Part shown: positions 20,709 to 33,239 of the stretch, one piece after another | How the letters are laid out: the number at the start of each line of letters is the position of its first letter | Numbering within the stretch: position 1 is the first letter of the stretch | NCBI GenBank assembly: GCA_050084515.1 | Contig: CM114272.1 | Coordinates: forward strand, 61,194,001-61,258,000 | DNA: 64,000 nt | Reading direction: 5' to 3' | From: Blasia pusilla | Taxonomy: Eukaryota > Marchantiophyta > Marchantiopsida > Blasiales | Program-made: the position numbers and the translations under genes | The notes under the pieces: generated by a model | The model's input: the letters and a program-made list of their open reading frames with translations, nothing else | Database searches by the model: none | Told to the model about the DNA's origin: nothing

Positions 20709-21227
20709 TGTAAAATAAGATCCAATCTCTCTCACAACACCATAGTTTTCACATGTGTGCACTCTCACATTTCTCTCTCAATGTCAAACCAAACCCACTC
20801 TCCTAATGAGAGGCTTGGGTTACACACACAAGGCAAGCAAGACCATAACTCCCGCCTCATGCCAAGAGGTTCAACAAAGAGAGAATGAGCTCTCAAGCTC
20901 TCTCTCTCCTTGAGGTATACTCCTCCCCTCTACCAAGCTCTCTCCATGGTAACCTATGCTCCCAAGTCACCTCCTTGGCTCTTGACGTTTTTAGGAGGTC
21001 AAGGGCCACTTAACAAAAATAGAAAGTCAATCATATACTCAAAATGGTACTTATTTAAAATAGTAAGTTCCTCAATATGGCTCCAAATGAACCGAAACGA
21101 AGGGAAAACGTGCTCTCTCATGTTTCCCGGGGCTTCAGCATGTCATCCTCGACCTACTGATCCCGTACTCCACTACTCACCAAGGCGCTCTACTAGATCT
21201 CACCGATCTATCCTAAAAGACGTGACA
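20709..21227 (-). repeat. Terminal block A1 of the outer element
   Basis: 519 bp starting TGTCACGTCTTTTAGG on the minus strand and ending TTTACA. It is the 5' end of the outer element and nearly the same as A2 at 1589-2106. Confidence 0.82.
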
Positions 21228-22640
21228 ATAACTAGTTTGTGCATCCACTTCAAGCAAGCCATTTGCAAGTCCAACTGCTCCAAACTTTACTAGTCAATTG
21301 TAAATACAATTCCTGCGCAACTCAAACGACTTGCAAACACCTCACATTGAGGTTTTTCGAGTGTGACTCACAAATAACTCCCATGGTGCGAGTATCAAGC
21401 ACCACAACTTGCGACTGCCACAAAGCACAATGTACTCAAAAAACTCTCCTAATGCAAGAGTTTAGATTCACTTGCATAGCACTTGCAAATGAATTCACAA
21501 ACGTACCCTAATAAAAAAAACCTAGTCCATAAATTCCCCTTTCACCTCCAAACCACTCCATTCATGTTTTTTCCCCCAACTTGACAAGACTCCTCTCTTC
21601 ACATTGCAACTACTTTATTCCCGTTATGGAGATAATTCTTGAGTTTTTTTGGGCTGGAAATTCTTTTTGATGTTGGAGGACATATAGATGAGGGATGTTC
21701 CTAGTTTTACAACATTTTTTCCAAAATTATTACTTCTAACCTATAAGGAATGAATGAAAAAAATAAGGAAAGTTATTCCTAAAAAAATGTGTAAGGAACC
21801 AAATGCCCTGTTAAAAGGTGTTTTATAGATCTAAAAATGAGTCCATATGGAGCAAAATAGGAGCAGAAAATGACTATTTGACAAGTGCAAGAAACCACTA
21901 TTTTGCAAGTCCTTTGCAATTGGAGAAACCCACTACTTGGACTTACTCCTTTTTTACCATTTTGTGATTGTTTTGCAAGTAGTTTGCAAGTCAATTTTTT
22001 GCAACTCTTAAGGGTCACAAACATCTATAGTTAACTCGCAAAGCTTCAAAAATTTACAAGTCATTTATGAGCACCTTGCAATTCTATTGCCATTGAATTG
22101 CAAAAGTTTCAAGAAAAAACTCTAGAACAAATATGTTGTAGCAAACAACGTATTAGAAATTACAACTACAACTTGTAATTTCCAAGTCAAATTCTCATGT
22201 TTGCAAGTCAATTACGACCCTAGGAATGACAATGCTTCGAGTCAAATGTAATTGTAGTGCAACTAAGTTATGGCTCTGGCAACCCATAAAGTAGCTACAA
22301 ATATGGTGGGTTTTTCCCGAATATTTTGCAAGTGCTCAGAGTCGTAATTGGCCGGCCTCACACTTTGGAAGTCCATTCTGAGTGCAAAATGAGTAGGAAT
22401 TGCCAAAGGACGATTTCTAGCAAGTATGTACGTGGACTCACAAGGAACTCAAATGTATATCCCTTTGACTTGCTCCACTACGAATCCAAGAGATATACAT
22501 GAGCCGCACGCAACTAAGGTGGGGAGCCATGGCCAAACTTGTCTTGGGACATTCATTTTGACTCCTATTGGAGCTCAAGAAATAGCGGAGAAAAAGAATT
22601 TCCTTCACCATATTATGAGGTATAAACACATGAAATGACT
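21228..22640. other. Non-coding DNA rich in TTTGCAAGTC-like motifs
   Basis: Repeated TTTGCAAGTC and its reverse (for example near 21258, 21908, 21985, 22203, 22326), with related ACTTGCAA words. Short chance open frames only. Similar wording recurs at about 62760-62990. Confidence 0.5.
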
Positions 22641-22887
22641 AGACATACACTAGTTGTTTTCCAACGAGTGATGTGTGGGTGAACTCTCGAGGGTCTCACT
22701 TCCAAAAATATGCCCCATCACGTGCGACAAAATAAGGAGTTTTTTAATTGCATCCCTCGGAAGACTTATTAAGTTTTGTGGAAGAACAATAGGGTTCAAT
22801 TTATTCTATGGCGCTCTTAAAAAAACAATAGGGTCTTTATATTACTCGCCCTTCTATAGAAGACGTTCACATAAGATAGGATTAATA

Positions 22888-22937
<50 letters not shown>

Positions 22938-23930
22938 TTTTTGCATAAAATTTATTTATATTCATTTCAATTTTATTTTATATAATAATTTTCCTCCCTA
23001 GGTAGGAAATTCTTTGATTCTTTGCACGGAAATTTAGAGGGAAAAAGATAGTTTTTTTTTAAATGTTTTTTCCCCTTAACCATTTTTCGACTATTTCTCA
23101 CAAGTAGACTTGAACCAGGTTTGGGTTTAGGGGAAAACCCTCCGAGGAAAGAAGAAGAGCTGCCACTCAAAAGAAGAGCTTGCAATCAAGTTACATGCGG
23201 GTTGTAGGGAGGTTTGATGATCGAGCAAGCTTCGATCAATCCTCTGTCAAGTTCTTCTCGAATAGCGGACATATTGAAAAGCTTTCTTCGATCCGTGGTG
23301 ACTAATACCTACTTGTGAAGCAGCTCAAGGCGGAATTTCTTTTTTCAATTGGATCTATATCCTAGGATATTAGAACCTCGGACGGACCGACTTTGCTTCT
23401 TTGGAATTGTTCGTGTATGTCTATCGTTTTGGCTTATTGTTGAAGTTGGTTTGCCATTGTTCGGTATTGGTCAGCTTATTGTTATCCTCCCTCTTTTTTT
23501 TAGGCTGATTCAGGTAAGCATGTGACCTCTCTCTCTTTTGATTCAGATTTGGTCATGGGGGGAATCAGATTTAGTCGTGAAAGAGAGATATTTGCAACCT
23601 AATGCACCCAAAAAAAATCTTTCTCTCCTTGCTATCTCTTAGATGCAATCCTGTGCTTCTCCACAGAACCACCATGTGCCTGCCTCTTGTAATGCCACCA
23701 TGCGCCAACCTCAGGCAAACACTCAATTGCAGTATTCAGTTGCGTCCGTAGTTTTCCAACACGAAATGTGTGGTTGAAAGGTGCAATCAATGTTGTCTCT
23801 TGTGGACAGTTACATATAGAGTGATCAGTGAATCAAATTTTTTTGTTGGTTGCCAATCATATTTTAATCTTTGAGCTCTCCTAAAACACTTGAAAATTTG
23901 CTACTCTCTATGAGAGTGATTGTCAAGCAA
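22641..23930. other. AT-rich intergenic DNA
   Basis: No gene was recognised. It contains the TA microsatellite at 22891-22932 and a T-rich stretch after it. Confidence 0.5.
22891..22932. repeat. (TA)21 microsatellite
   Basis: Uninterrupted TA dinucleotides over 42 bp. Confidence 0.95.
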
Positions 23931-23932
23931 AA

Positions 23933-24328
23933 TTGACTATTGGGGCAATTCCCCATGCAATAATGCCTGTTGTAACTTATGAGAGCAAGATTATCTATAA
24001 ATTCACCCTTGTAAATCATTTGTCTTGCAATCCTTTCATGTCAAAGGACATGCTAACTGGAATAGCCCAAAAGACGTATTACACTACTGGCAAGGGAAAG
24101 GAGCGTGATCCTAATTGCCCAATTTATTTGGTTGATGTTGGTAGTGATATTGCAGTTTTTTTAATCTACACCAGACGTTGGCCCTTCCACAAGATCAACA
24201 AAGTCAAAGAAAAGGAAGGAAAAAGAGACACAACTTGCAGTGGAGGCAAGAGTTGCAAAAAAGGAGTATTGGTAGGGGCGTATTGTGTTTATGATTCAAA
24301 AGAATGGTTCACATTGGTCAAGACGTAG
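23933..24328 (+). pseudogene. Open segment, possibly an old transposon-derived coding remnant
   Basis: 131 codons starting MTIGAIPHAIMPVVTYESKI and containing NHLSCNPFMSKDMLTGI, RDPNCPIYLVDVGSDIAVF and a Lys/Glu-rich run. The amino-acid make-up looks like real coding sequence rather than chance. I do not recognise a domain, there is no surrounding gene structure, and the flanks are AT-rich repeats, so a decayed mobile-element protein is the likelier source. Confidence 0.3.
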
Positions 24329-24469
24329 TAGGGCCTTGGACTTGCCGGACATGCTTGTACCTCTTCAAGTCTTGCTGGACAGAAGAGAAGCATTTGTCGT
24401 ATCATGTGTAATTGGTAAAAATCTTCCGGCCATGGTAACAACAAAACCTTGTTCACTTATGATGCAATA

Positions 24470-25428
24470 GATGTGTAATGGATTGATATTGAAGTAGTGA
24501 TTTCTAAAGTGAACTTGACAATGAAATCAAGAATACAAGATCGAATATATATACTTGATTCAGTTGACTTACATGATTTGACTACATATATTGAGAGTGT
24601 GAGTTGATGTTGGTGAGTTTTTTTATGTCTGAGACATGTTGGATTCAATATTTTTGTGGATTGTGCTTAGAGTGTAGTTGATACTATTGAATTGTGAGTA
24701 GGTTAGTGGGAGGGAGTAGGCTAGGAGAATGACAAATTGGTTGATTGAGCTTCTTGGTCAATTAGGGGTTGAATCCCCCTTTATCATAGTGTAAGAACAA
24801 CATGTTGGATGTTAACTTAACTTGGTACTTTTATTTTCTTTCAAGGCCTTATGTATTTCAAGTGATTGTTTTACTTAAAGAATTTTAGGGGTACCAAAAA
24901 CGAAAAATGATGCCTTTAAAGTACATAAGGGTGAGAAAAAAAAAGTTTTTCTCTTATAAGTTAGGGGTCTAGACCCTACAACGTGGTAGGTGATGTAGAG
25001 CCTTTCATATAGTGACCGCCCCCCCGAGGGTGAACTAGATCCTCACCTATCAATAGAAGATGTAGACGGCTATTTAGGGTGAGTTACAAATACACAAAAC
25101 TTATCGAGAAACGCAATGCACACAATGAAAATTTAGCTCTTATGGAATCATCATCATTGAGTGAAGATTATCGAACGATAGCTAGTGGTGACAACACTTG
25201 AGGGTGTTGTGGCGCATGAGGCTCAAATGTTGATGACACCAACACTCCAGAATTACGACGTCATGTGTGGAAGGATAAACTTGAGACACAAGAGTTGGAA
25301 CCCATTGGCGATCTTATGCGAGAGAGTGGACAAACAATGATCCCCTTAGTTGCAATGATATCCGATAACAATAAAGGGAACACACTCCTTCGCAAAGGAT
25401 GGAATCGAGGCATTTTGAGATATCTTTA

Positions 25429-25472
<44 letters not shown>

Positions 25473-26980
25473 CTTTTGGATATTATTTCCTTATGATTTA
25501 GAATAAGCCTAACGCAAGAATAATTCCGGCTTGAGTAAGAACATGATGCTCATTTCAATAGTTACTCAAAGCTTTTCTGCGATGATAGATATTGTTTGTC
25601 ATAGTAAGTAGATGCACGTGCTATGAACTTCCCCATATGCCAATTTCTTTGCAAATTAAAATATTTAGTTGTGAATACAACATTTGCATCACTCATAGTA
25701 ATTTTTTGGTCTAGCAAATTTACAAGTATTTCGCAAGTATAAAAAACTACATTTCTCACTAGTGCACAACTCTATTTTGAAAATGTATTGCAAATGCTAT
25801 GTTTACAAATTTGAGAGTAATTATGCATTCCACTCCTAAATTTTATTTTGCACAAATTAAGTTTATCTATATTATAATGGACGACCATATATGTACATGT
25901 ATAATCAGACGAAAAATGGGATAATAAGACAAAAAAGTAACATATTTGATTTTTTTTCCTTGAGTCATATTAGACGGGTAGAGAATGAATTTGAGTGGAA
26001 GATGAAAATACTTGTATTAATTAATTTAAATAATTAAATTAATATTATTGATCTTAGATGTGAAATCTATATAATAATGGGCAACCTCATATAAGACAAA
26101 ATAGTTTATTTATAAGGGGAAAAAATCTAATAAGTAGAAAAAATATCCAAAAACTTACAATTTATCCCTTACTTCATATTTGATAGGAAGGATAAATGAA
26201 TTTTAATGGAAAAGAAATAGATGTTATTTAAATTTTATGGAAGAGTGAAATTTTTTAGAGGAGTAAGATATCATTTAAATTTTAATTGAGGAGAAGAGTG
26301 TTATTACTATTCTTAGAATTTTTATTTTTAAATTTTTAAATAAAGTGTGATTATTTTTTTTAATTATCATATTAATTAAAATTTCATATTTTGGGAAAGG
26401 AAAATTAATTTGAATGAAAAAAAAAGAAATAATTTCATTAATTAAGATTAATTTATAATTTAATTAGTAGATATTATTTTGGTGGAAAGAGTAGAAGGGA
26501 AAAAAGAAAGTATTATACAAACTTTTATGGAAGAGTGAAATTATTTAGGAGATTTGAATATTATTCAAAAGTGAAATGTCATTAATTTATTTATTTATTT
26601 AAATTAAAATTTAATTATTATACTTCAATTTTGAAATGAAAATCTATTTCTAAATTATTCAAAGAATAATTTTCGAATGCAAACAAGCACATGCTAACCA
26701 ATATGCGAACCTGGTTTTATTCATTTTATATGAAAAAGAACGAAACCATACGATGGACGAAAATGGAGCCCTTGCAACTACTAATATGGCATGAAGGGGA
26801 TAACACGGCATGAAAAAAAAAACATTTGTCAAGAAGAAAGCACCTATCAATTTTAGAGTGGACAAATATTGACAAGGCCTTTATTTTGGCTCAAGACTCC
26901 ATTCATATGGGACGGTGGAAGTCCATGTGGAACAATATTCTAGAGTTTCAAATCAACTTACCACCCTAGTGACTAGCACA
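24470..26980. other. AT-rich intergenic DNA
   Basis: Very AT-rich, with many short direct repeats of TTAATTTAAATT-like sequence around 26000-26650. No gene was seen. Confidence 0.5.
25432..25469. repeat. (AT)19 microsatellite
   Basis: Uninterrupted AT dinucleotides over 38 bp. Confidence 0.95.
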
Positions 26981-26988
26981 ATATGGCA

Positions 26989-27606
26989 ACATGTGGAATA
27001 ACATTGCAGAGTTCCAAATCAACTTAGCATCGACTACCATGGGCCAGTAGAAGCTACTAAGCCTCATCTAGTCTCCAAAAGCAAAAGTTGTTGCAGCACA
27101 TAGTATCATCACTTTAAGTTTGACGCAATTAGAAGAGGGTTCCCAATTTATATTATTATGAGAGAGTGCCTTTCATATTTGCTAACATCTCTCTGCTTGA
27201 CATGTGGTCATTGGACAACAAGGAAATGTTTGACGTGTTAAGGGCAGGAAGAAAAAAATTGAATTTATGTGCAACATCATTGATCTCTTCCTTTCACGAG
27301 TATGCAAACATTTTTTTAATTTCCGTACATCGCAACGACACATCCTAATGTGAAATAACATTCTAACTCAAACACTTTTTAATTTTCAGTGCATCGCAAC
27401 CACACCTCCTAACCTGGAATAACATTCTACTACTCCAAATCAACGTAGCACCCATTACCGCGGGCTAATAGTAGCTATTGAGGCGTAACTAGTCTCTAAA
27501 GCGAAGGTTGTTGCAGCAGCACACGGTATCGTCCCTCCAGGTTTGATGCAATTAGAGGAGGGTTTCCAACATGTGTTGATGACATAATATCGCTTCCCGA
27601 GAGTGC
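26989..27606. repeat. Diverged direct repeat, two units of about 185 bp
   Basis: Unit 1 (about 26989-27172) and unit 2 (about 27412-27606) both run from TGGAATAACATT through CCAAATCAAC.TAGCA, AGGGTTTCCAA/AGGGTTCCCAA to GAGAGTGC. Between them, two 60-bp copies of TGCATCGCAAC..CACATCCTAA are also duplicated (27317 and 27379 onward). No coding role. Confidence 0.65.
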
Positions 27607-30600
27607 TCTTCGCTGAGATTTCATGGAGACCTAGACCCTATTCCTTAAACGCAATCGCAAACAGAGTATGCCTTCCCACCAACAACAGTCCGTTCGCGTC
27701 CAATCCGAGCAGATTGCGAAGGTTTTTGTTGATGGTATTCATTTCTGCCATTCTTTCCCGAGAGTTCGCACGTTGGGCCGGGAAGGTGTTTGCACGAGTT
27801 ACAAGTTATGCGCTGATGAAGGCAAGAGCATTTTGGAGAGAAGAGGCAGAGGAGAGCAGGAGCACCTCCAGTCTGACTCCCACACTGCGTGCGGCAAGAG
27901 CTAGGTTGCTGGCCAATCTTTGAAATTCGAGGAAGTCCTGCTTCTCTCCGTCCACTGCTCCAGAACTAGCTCACGCTGTAGACGGCAGAATGGATGAAAC
28001 CTTGCCCGTTTTCGGAGCAGTGAGGTGACACAAGAGGTTCTCCGGAGCCGCCATAGCTGCAGTGGATCTGCACAAAGAAATGTCATTGATGGGGATCCAA
28101 ATCCGACCAGCCACCCAAATAACATAGCGCGCGCTGACGATTTCTGGATGACGACCTCCCTCCCGATGTCCATTGTAATGCACTCATAGGGAGACGATCA
28201 GTCCCTTGCAAATCTACAGCTAGAAACCGGCTGGACCAGGGGAGAATGTGAATGTGTAACTGCTGACTCAATTGGATGAAGCAACTTGAAAGGATGTTGG
28301 AATGACAGGCATAATTTCCGACTGACTTGTCTGATGAATATTTCGCGAGAGTGGAATGCAATGCGCTAGCAGCGTTGGCCGATTTGCACTCTCCCACTAC
28401 GTCACTACTCATACCTTCCAACTTTGCCAGGAAATGTTTGCCACGCGCGCAATAGAGTTGTGAAACAGTTAACTGCACAGTTAGAATTCAATCGAGCAAG
28501 CTTGATGCTGCCTTCTAGTGAATCCAGCCCTCCGCTCGTCCGGACCAATGCTCAAAATCGTCATTAATATCAAGGTTATCAAGATGTAAATACAATTATA
28601 TATATGTAGAAAAAGGATGGGAAACCCATCACGAAACAAAAGAAGGGGCGTTCCCCTAGTCAAGATGCGGAACTAGTCAGCAACTCGCGTGTTTTCAATC
28701 TCAAGTCAAATCCAAGGGGTTGGCCCACGATCGGACAAGTCACAGTGTGGAATGTGGATGTGCACAGTTGCGAGATTGAAGCGACTGCTGCTCCGATTCC
28801 GACCAGAACATTGACCGGAACATTGATGGCACAGCCCTAACCCGCGGGCGCGGAGGCCGCAATCCCCCTGTCGATTTCCTAACTGCACTCTGTGTAGGGA
28901 TTCTCTCTTGTAGAGGCAAGTCCAGATGATTACTCCACTTTTTCCGGTGCACAGATTGAGTGTCAGTTTTCTGCTGTGATTCCGACATAATTTCTTTACC
29001 TCCGCCTTATGGAAATGGTACCAGGAGTTGGCGTGATCGAGAATATTCATTGACGGTCTGGTGGAGCAGTATTCTGAGTGCTCACGAAGTTCTCCAGATC
29101 GTTCTCATGAATGGACACGCGCATTGAGAAATGGCGGCTACTGCGAACTTTGTGATCCGTGTGATCTAGCATGTGCTTCAGCTTCTTAGGTCGATATGGA
29201 GCTCCGCGGAGAATGTCAAGGAGCTGATGTTGTGGCGTACAAGTGTGATTTTGCAGTGACTGTCAAGAAATGTCACTGATTTCGACAATCGCGGCCGCCG
29301 AAGATAACAGGACAACCAGATTCTCGTGATATGGATTCGATAAGACTGCAATAATCTCTTTTGCGGCACCATCGATTCCGCAGGCAATGATGCATTAAGC
29401 TATGGCCTGTGCAGCTCGCACTAAAATTTGTCTCCGGAGATCAGGTCTGTCGAATCCGACCGCAATCTCTTATATCCTTCACTTCGCATCTATTGGCGCT
29501 GCATCCACGTAGTCTCCGATCTCGACTTCCACCTGGAAAACATGGATGCAATGCCAAATCCGCACTTTGGTTTACCTTGTGATCTACCTAGATTTCAACT
29601 CCTCTTCATTGGGATTTTGTGAAAGCAGCTAACAATTAATGCCTTGAATAAATACGAGACGCCCGCCCGTAGACAAATCCCCACCACCATGCAGTCAGTC
29701 GAGATAACGATTCTCACCGAGCGCATTTAGTAAACTCATTACAGTGCTACCAAATCTTGCCTCCATCATCCCAATAGGGCAACTCTAGTGGCCCACACAC
29801 ACAGATACCCTTCCAGAATCCATAGAGAGATCATAGAATTGATCCCGTCAAGGTTGTTGGGCTTAATCTTGGTATGGCTTCGATGCGGACTAGGTTGCTT
29901 TGGTTGGGTCTGGCATGGTCTGGTGTGGTGTGGTCTAATCAACTGCGTTTGCAGCGGCTTATGCGTGTATCCCTTCAGGCGCTAGGAATGTGAGATTGAT
30001 CAACAATTGGAAAGGTTGTGCTTTTCAATCTCTCTCTCTCTAAACTGCTCGCTGGTCATTGAACCTTTGGCGAGTATTACCACCCACGAAGAAGGTGTTG
30101 GTAGGATTACCATCATAACTCGCCGACAGGGCATCAATTTGACGACTCGCTCTTGGAAATCAGCATAGAGATACCTTGTAACTCACATCTGAAAAGTTAT
30201 TTGGAAAAGTCTGTAGAACTATGCCCAAACCTATCATACCCATGCACAAAAAGGGACAAGTCCCTCTCGCCCAGGATTGAGTTGCTAGAAAAGCAATTAG
30301 TGGTACGGGGAATGTGTCCTCTTTCTCCTAATTGTTGAATAAATAAATAAATAAATCCACATGCGTCTAATACGAAAAAGTTCACCCAACCATAAAGTCC
30401 GCGAGAGACTAAGTGTATGTGATTACAGCCAACTGCGAGCACTCGATCCTGATTCCTCCCTTTTGAATCTCTCCACAATTGCACCCACCTGCCGTGCTGC
30501 ACTTTATTCACAAAAGTAGGATCTGGAGGTCTACTACTGCTGCCTATGGCGTACTTCAACGACTGTAATAACTGCAGGTGATTCCTGCACTGACGGAAGC

Positions 30601-30662
30601 CGACTGCAAGCAAGCGTTTCTCCAGCATCCAGCAAAATGGCTACCAAAGCATAGACGGAGGA
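27607..30662. other. Unresolved stretch next to the secreted-protein gene
   Basis: Base composition is more balanced here than in the AT-rich flanks, and several 80-140 codon stretches are open on the minus strand (for example 28083-28478). One segment near 28740-28830 reads CAINVPVNVLVGIGAAVASIS after a possible splice acceptor. No complete gene could be built and no known domain was recognised. It may hold the 3' UTR of the 30663-31192 gene and decayed paralogues. An AAAT microsatellite lies at 30335-30356. Confidence 0.35.
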
Positions 30663-31192
30663 TTAAGCCTTCGAGCAACAGCACACATAGCCAGGGCTGC
30701 AGTTAATGTCTGCAGCGGTGGGGACTGCGACGAGCACCCTAATCTCCCAGTCCACGAGATGTGGAAGCTTTCTGCAGCAGCAGAAGTTGTGAGGTTCACA
30801 TTGGGGTACCACAATATCGGCCATCGGAGCTTCCACAACGAGCGCTTCTGCTGCTGACGGCCCCACATTTTCCATGAGAACTGCGATTTCTTGAGCAACA
30901 GCAGTAGCATCTGGACATCATTAACAACAGAGCAAACGTCAAAGATAGATCCGCGAACATGTCACATGTGATGCGATGACCCAAAGTTAGGAATGGTGTC
31001 GAGAGAGTTCAAACTGCTAAAATATGGGATTCGAGAAAGCTAACCTCTAATACGGGGAATCTCTTGAAAGTGAGAGAGTTTACTGGCAGGGTCACTGTTG
31101 GTGTTGCCTTCCAATTGTCGGGCAGAAGCTCCGGCCATGCACAACACAACGATACAAAGTGAGAGAAGCGTTGGAGCGATTAGTGCTGCCAT
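30663..31192 (-). CDS. Small secreted protein with eight cysteines in a C-x5-CCC-x24-C-x5-CCC pattern
   Basis: Two exons were built from the sequence: 31192-31045 and 30910-30663. The donor is G|GTTAGC. The acceptor follows a pyrimidine-rich tract (GATGTCCAG). The intron interrupts an Asp codon, and the joined frame gives 131 residues. Residues 1-24 form a clear signal peptide (hydrophobic core LLSLCIVVLCMAG, cleavage after GASA). The mature part begins RQLEGN and has an acidic, Val/Ala-rich middle (VAQEIAVLMENVGPSAAEAL). The C-terminal half holds all eight mature cysteines in two identical C-x5-CCC groups 24 residues apart, the last just before SKA-stop. This spacing recalls hydrophobin-like eight-Cys proteins, but no family is claimed. 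A TATA box lies 96 bp upstream. Export to the apoplast or cell surface is inferred from the signal peptide and the absence of an ER-retention tail. Confidence 0.68.
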
Positions 31193-31287
31193 TGTCTCGA
31201 TCGTGAAAGTCAGGTCTCTTGATAAATGCTTCTGAATCAGGTGGATTGAATATGCAAGGTTAGTGCTAGTTGAGTGGTGAGCACAGC

Positions 31288-31295
31288 TATTTATA
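31288..31295 (-). promoter_or_regulatory. TATA box of the secreted-protein gene
   Basis: TATAAATA on the minus strand, 96 bp before the ATG at 31192. A transcription start near 31260 and a 5' UTR of about 70 bp would follow. Confidence 0.6.
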
Positions 31296-33239
31296 TTGGT
31301 GTGTTGAGGTTAGAGACCTTCAATAAGCTTCAACAAAAAATATCCACACCAATTCGACATGAAGTCTCACCAACTCATGAAAGTAAGATTGTCACTTGGA
31401 TGAGCTGAAATCAAAAAGAATGGATTAGGTAGAAGAATCTGTCACTCGGGTCTTATCATCTGTAAAGGTAAGGTGTCACTCATCACCTTTAGAGATGATT
31501 AAGTGACAAAAATGATAAACGTCCAAGCCTTCAATCTACAATCTCAAAAATTGGGAATTGAAAAGACTGGCAGCCTGAGCTTTCCTCCCCAACGCTTGTA
31601 CATCTTACAAATTTGAGGTCAACCCTTAATTCGATGAGAAGTGGATAAGGGAAACAGGATTTGATAAGAGCTCTGCAACCCTGAGTTCGTTGATTTGTTT
31701 CAACTCCATTGAGCCGCTACTACGAAATCGGTCAGGGTTACAGTCAGACCTCGGTCGAATGTTCTGCGTCTTTTTGGTACACTGACCAACTCCGCGACAC
31801 ACTGCTTCAAGCAGAGCAAGACGGAATTAGAGCGACAATTGGGGTGGCGACAAACATGTGGAATGCTATATAACAGGGGTGCATTTGGGAACAAAAGTAG
31901 TAGGGACTTTGTGCATAACGTGACGATGAGTAGAACCAGGCTAGAGTGGATTGATGGGATACTCTGTTGCAATCGTTGATTGCAACTATTGCAGTTGTCG
32001 ATGGTCCATGGTCCACCTCCTAATGAGTATGATCGATATTGAGCGTCCCTAGTCACAACCCTCCAGCTGAATCTCCTAAACTTGTTCCGAAATATGGACA
32101 GATCCCCAAACGAATTTCACGTAGACTCAATCAACTATATCCCTTTCTCCTCACGAAGTTGTCCCCTTCATAGCGTACAACGAGTTCACTGCGTCCGTCT
32201 GGACTTGAGTGTGAAGGGATCGTGATCGCAGCTTGCTTAGTCCGAATATCCCCCAGGTTGATATGCACAGCGGACAGGGAGGGCGGGCATGTGGGTTGAC
32301 CTAGCCAATATTTCCTCGAGTGGATTTGCTTCGTGAACTAAACGGAATGGCTGACGGGGTTCTCATCGGAATAGCACTACTTTCCCACCGGCTAGTGGTT
32401 TCTGAGGTGGCTCCTAACAATGTTGAGCTCAAATGAGAGCATATGGTACAATGTAATACCATTTGGTCATTGCGGTGTTCACTGCTGGTCCACTGAGTGG
32501 CTTTGGTAAGTCTCGGTTACAATAATTCTTCTCCTTGGTAAGGAATCCTGTCTTCTGTCAACTTTCCTTTGGGCCATGTCTAGGGATCGGTCTCAGCGTA
32601 TTTGAGATAGATTTAAGCCAATGACAAAGCGGGTCATTCTTACGCAGAGATGGAGAATTTTGTCTACTCAGAGGCAATCCCCTCAGACTTGGTCAGCCAG
32701 AGTTGCATCAGTCACTTAGTAATCTGCTCATTGCTGGAATTATTCAGTTACAGACGTGACCTAAACGTCTGACCATCGCTAGGGATTATTCCAAAACCAG
32801 ATTGAACTGTTAGTTCCCTAGTCCAATATGTCCTGATGGAGATTGATGAAGTAAAGGGCTCTACACTGTCATCACTAGCAGGGAGTGGCTGTGGAATGTC
32901 CACAAATTACTTCGGAAGGCATAATAGGGACGTGTTTCCGCTTCGAATCAATCCGAACTAGCCTCCTCCGCAGTAAGTCATCACTGCCTTGCACAAAGAA
33001 AGTGCGAAAAAATTGTAGGACGATAGGACTGAATTCTTCTTCGCTCTTACTGCCCTCCCAAACCGTTAATAGTCCGAGCCAGGCTCAAGGTTTGGACCAG
33101 GAAGAGAATTAAATTGTTATGTGGTCCCTATTAAAAATTGTCAGTACCCTGCCCACGGTTTGGTATGTTCTGATCATAGAATGTCTGCTCCTCTTCGCCT
33201 CCTCGCTTGGTGGGAAAATTATTTGCCAATAACAGCTGA
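31296..33239. other. Intergenic DNA between the secreted-protein gene and phosphoserine phosphatase
   Basis: Contains the upstream region of the 31192 gene and, toward 33239, the presumed 3' UTR of the phosphatase gene. Chance open frames only. Confidence 0.5.

Larger units (their letters stand above)
1457..21227 (-). mobile_element. Outer Ty3/gypsy-type retroelement with DNA methyltransferase domain, interrupted
   Basis: This is one minus-strand element whose halves are 13225-21227 (5' terminal block, leader, gag, protease, methyltransferase, RT, RNase H, start of integrase) and 1457-3530 (rest of integrase, 3' terminal blocks). Joining the halves across the 4-bp duplication restores the integrase register seen in the inner copy, which shows that they belonged together. 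The 5' terminus at 21227 starts TGTCACG. The 3' side reads B1 (2109-2234), a 2-bp spacer, A2 (1589-2106) and B2 (1457-1588). Blocks A1 and A2 share diagnostic variants absent from the inner copy, so they are sisters. All genes are broken by stops or frameshifts. No target duplication was found at the outer ends (GCAA on the left, ATAA on the right). Confidence 0.85.

Noticed and set aside
22891-22932. CRISPR-like or regulatory repeat
   Set aside because: It is a plain TA microsatellite, as is 25432-25469.
27901-29050. Minus-strand frames as paralogues of the eight-Cys secreted protein
   Set aside because: None shows a signal peptide or the C-x5-CCC groups; the resemblance was limited to small hydrophobic stretches.
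31700-32056. 118-codon minus-strand frame as a gene
   Set aside because: Leu/Ser-rich without a signal peptide at its start, no promoter or splice context, and no recognised family.
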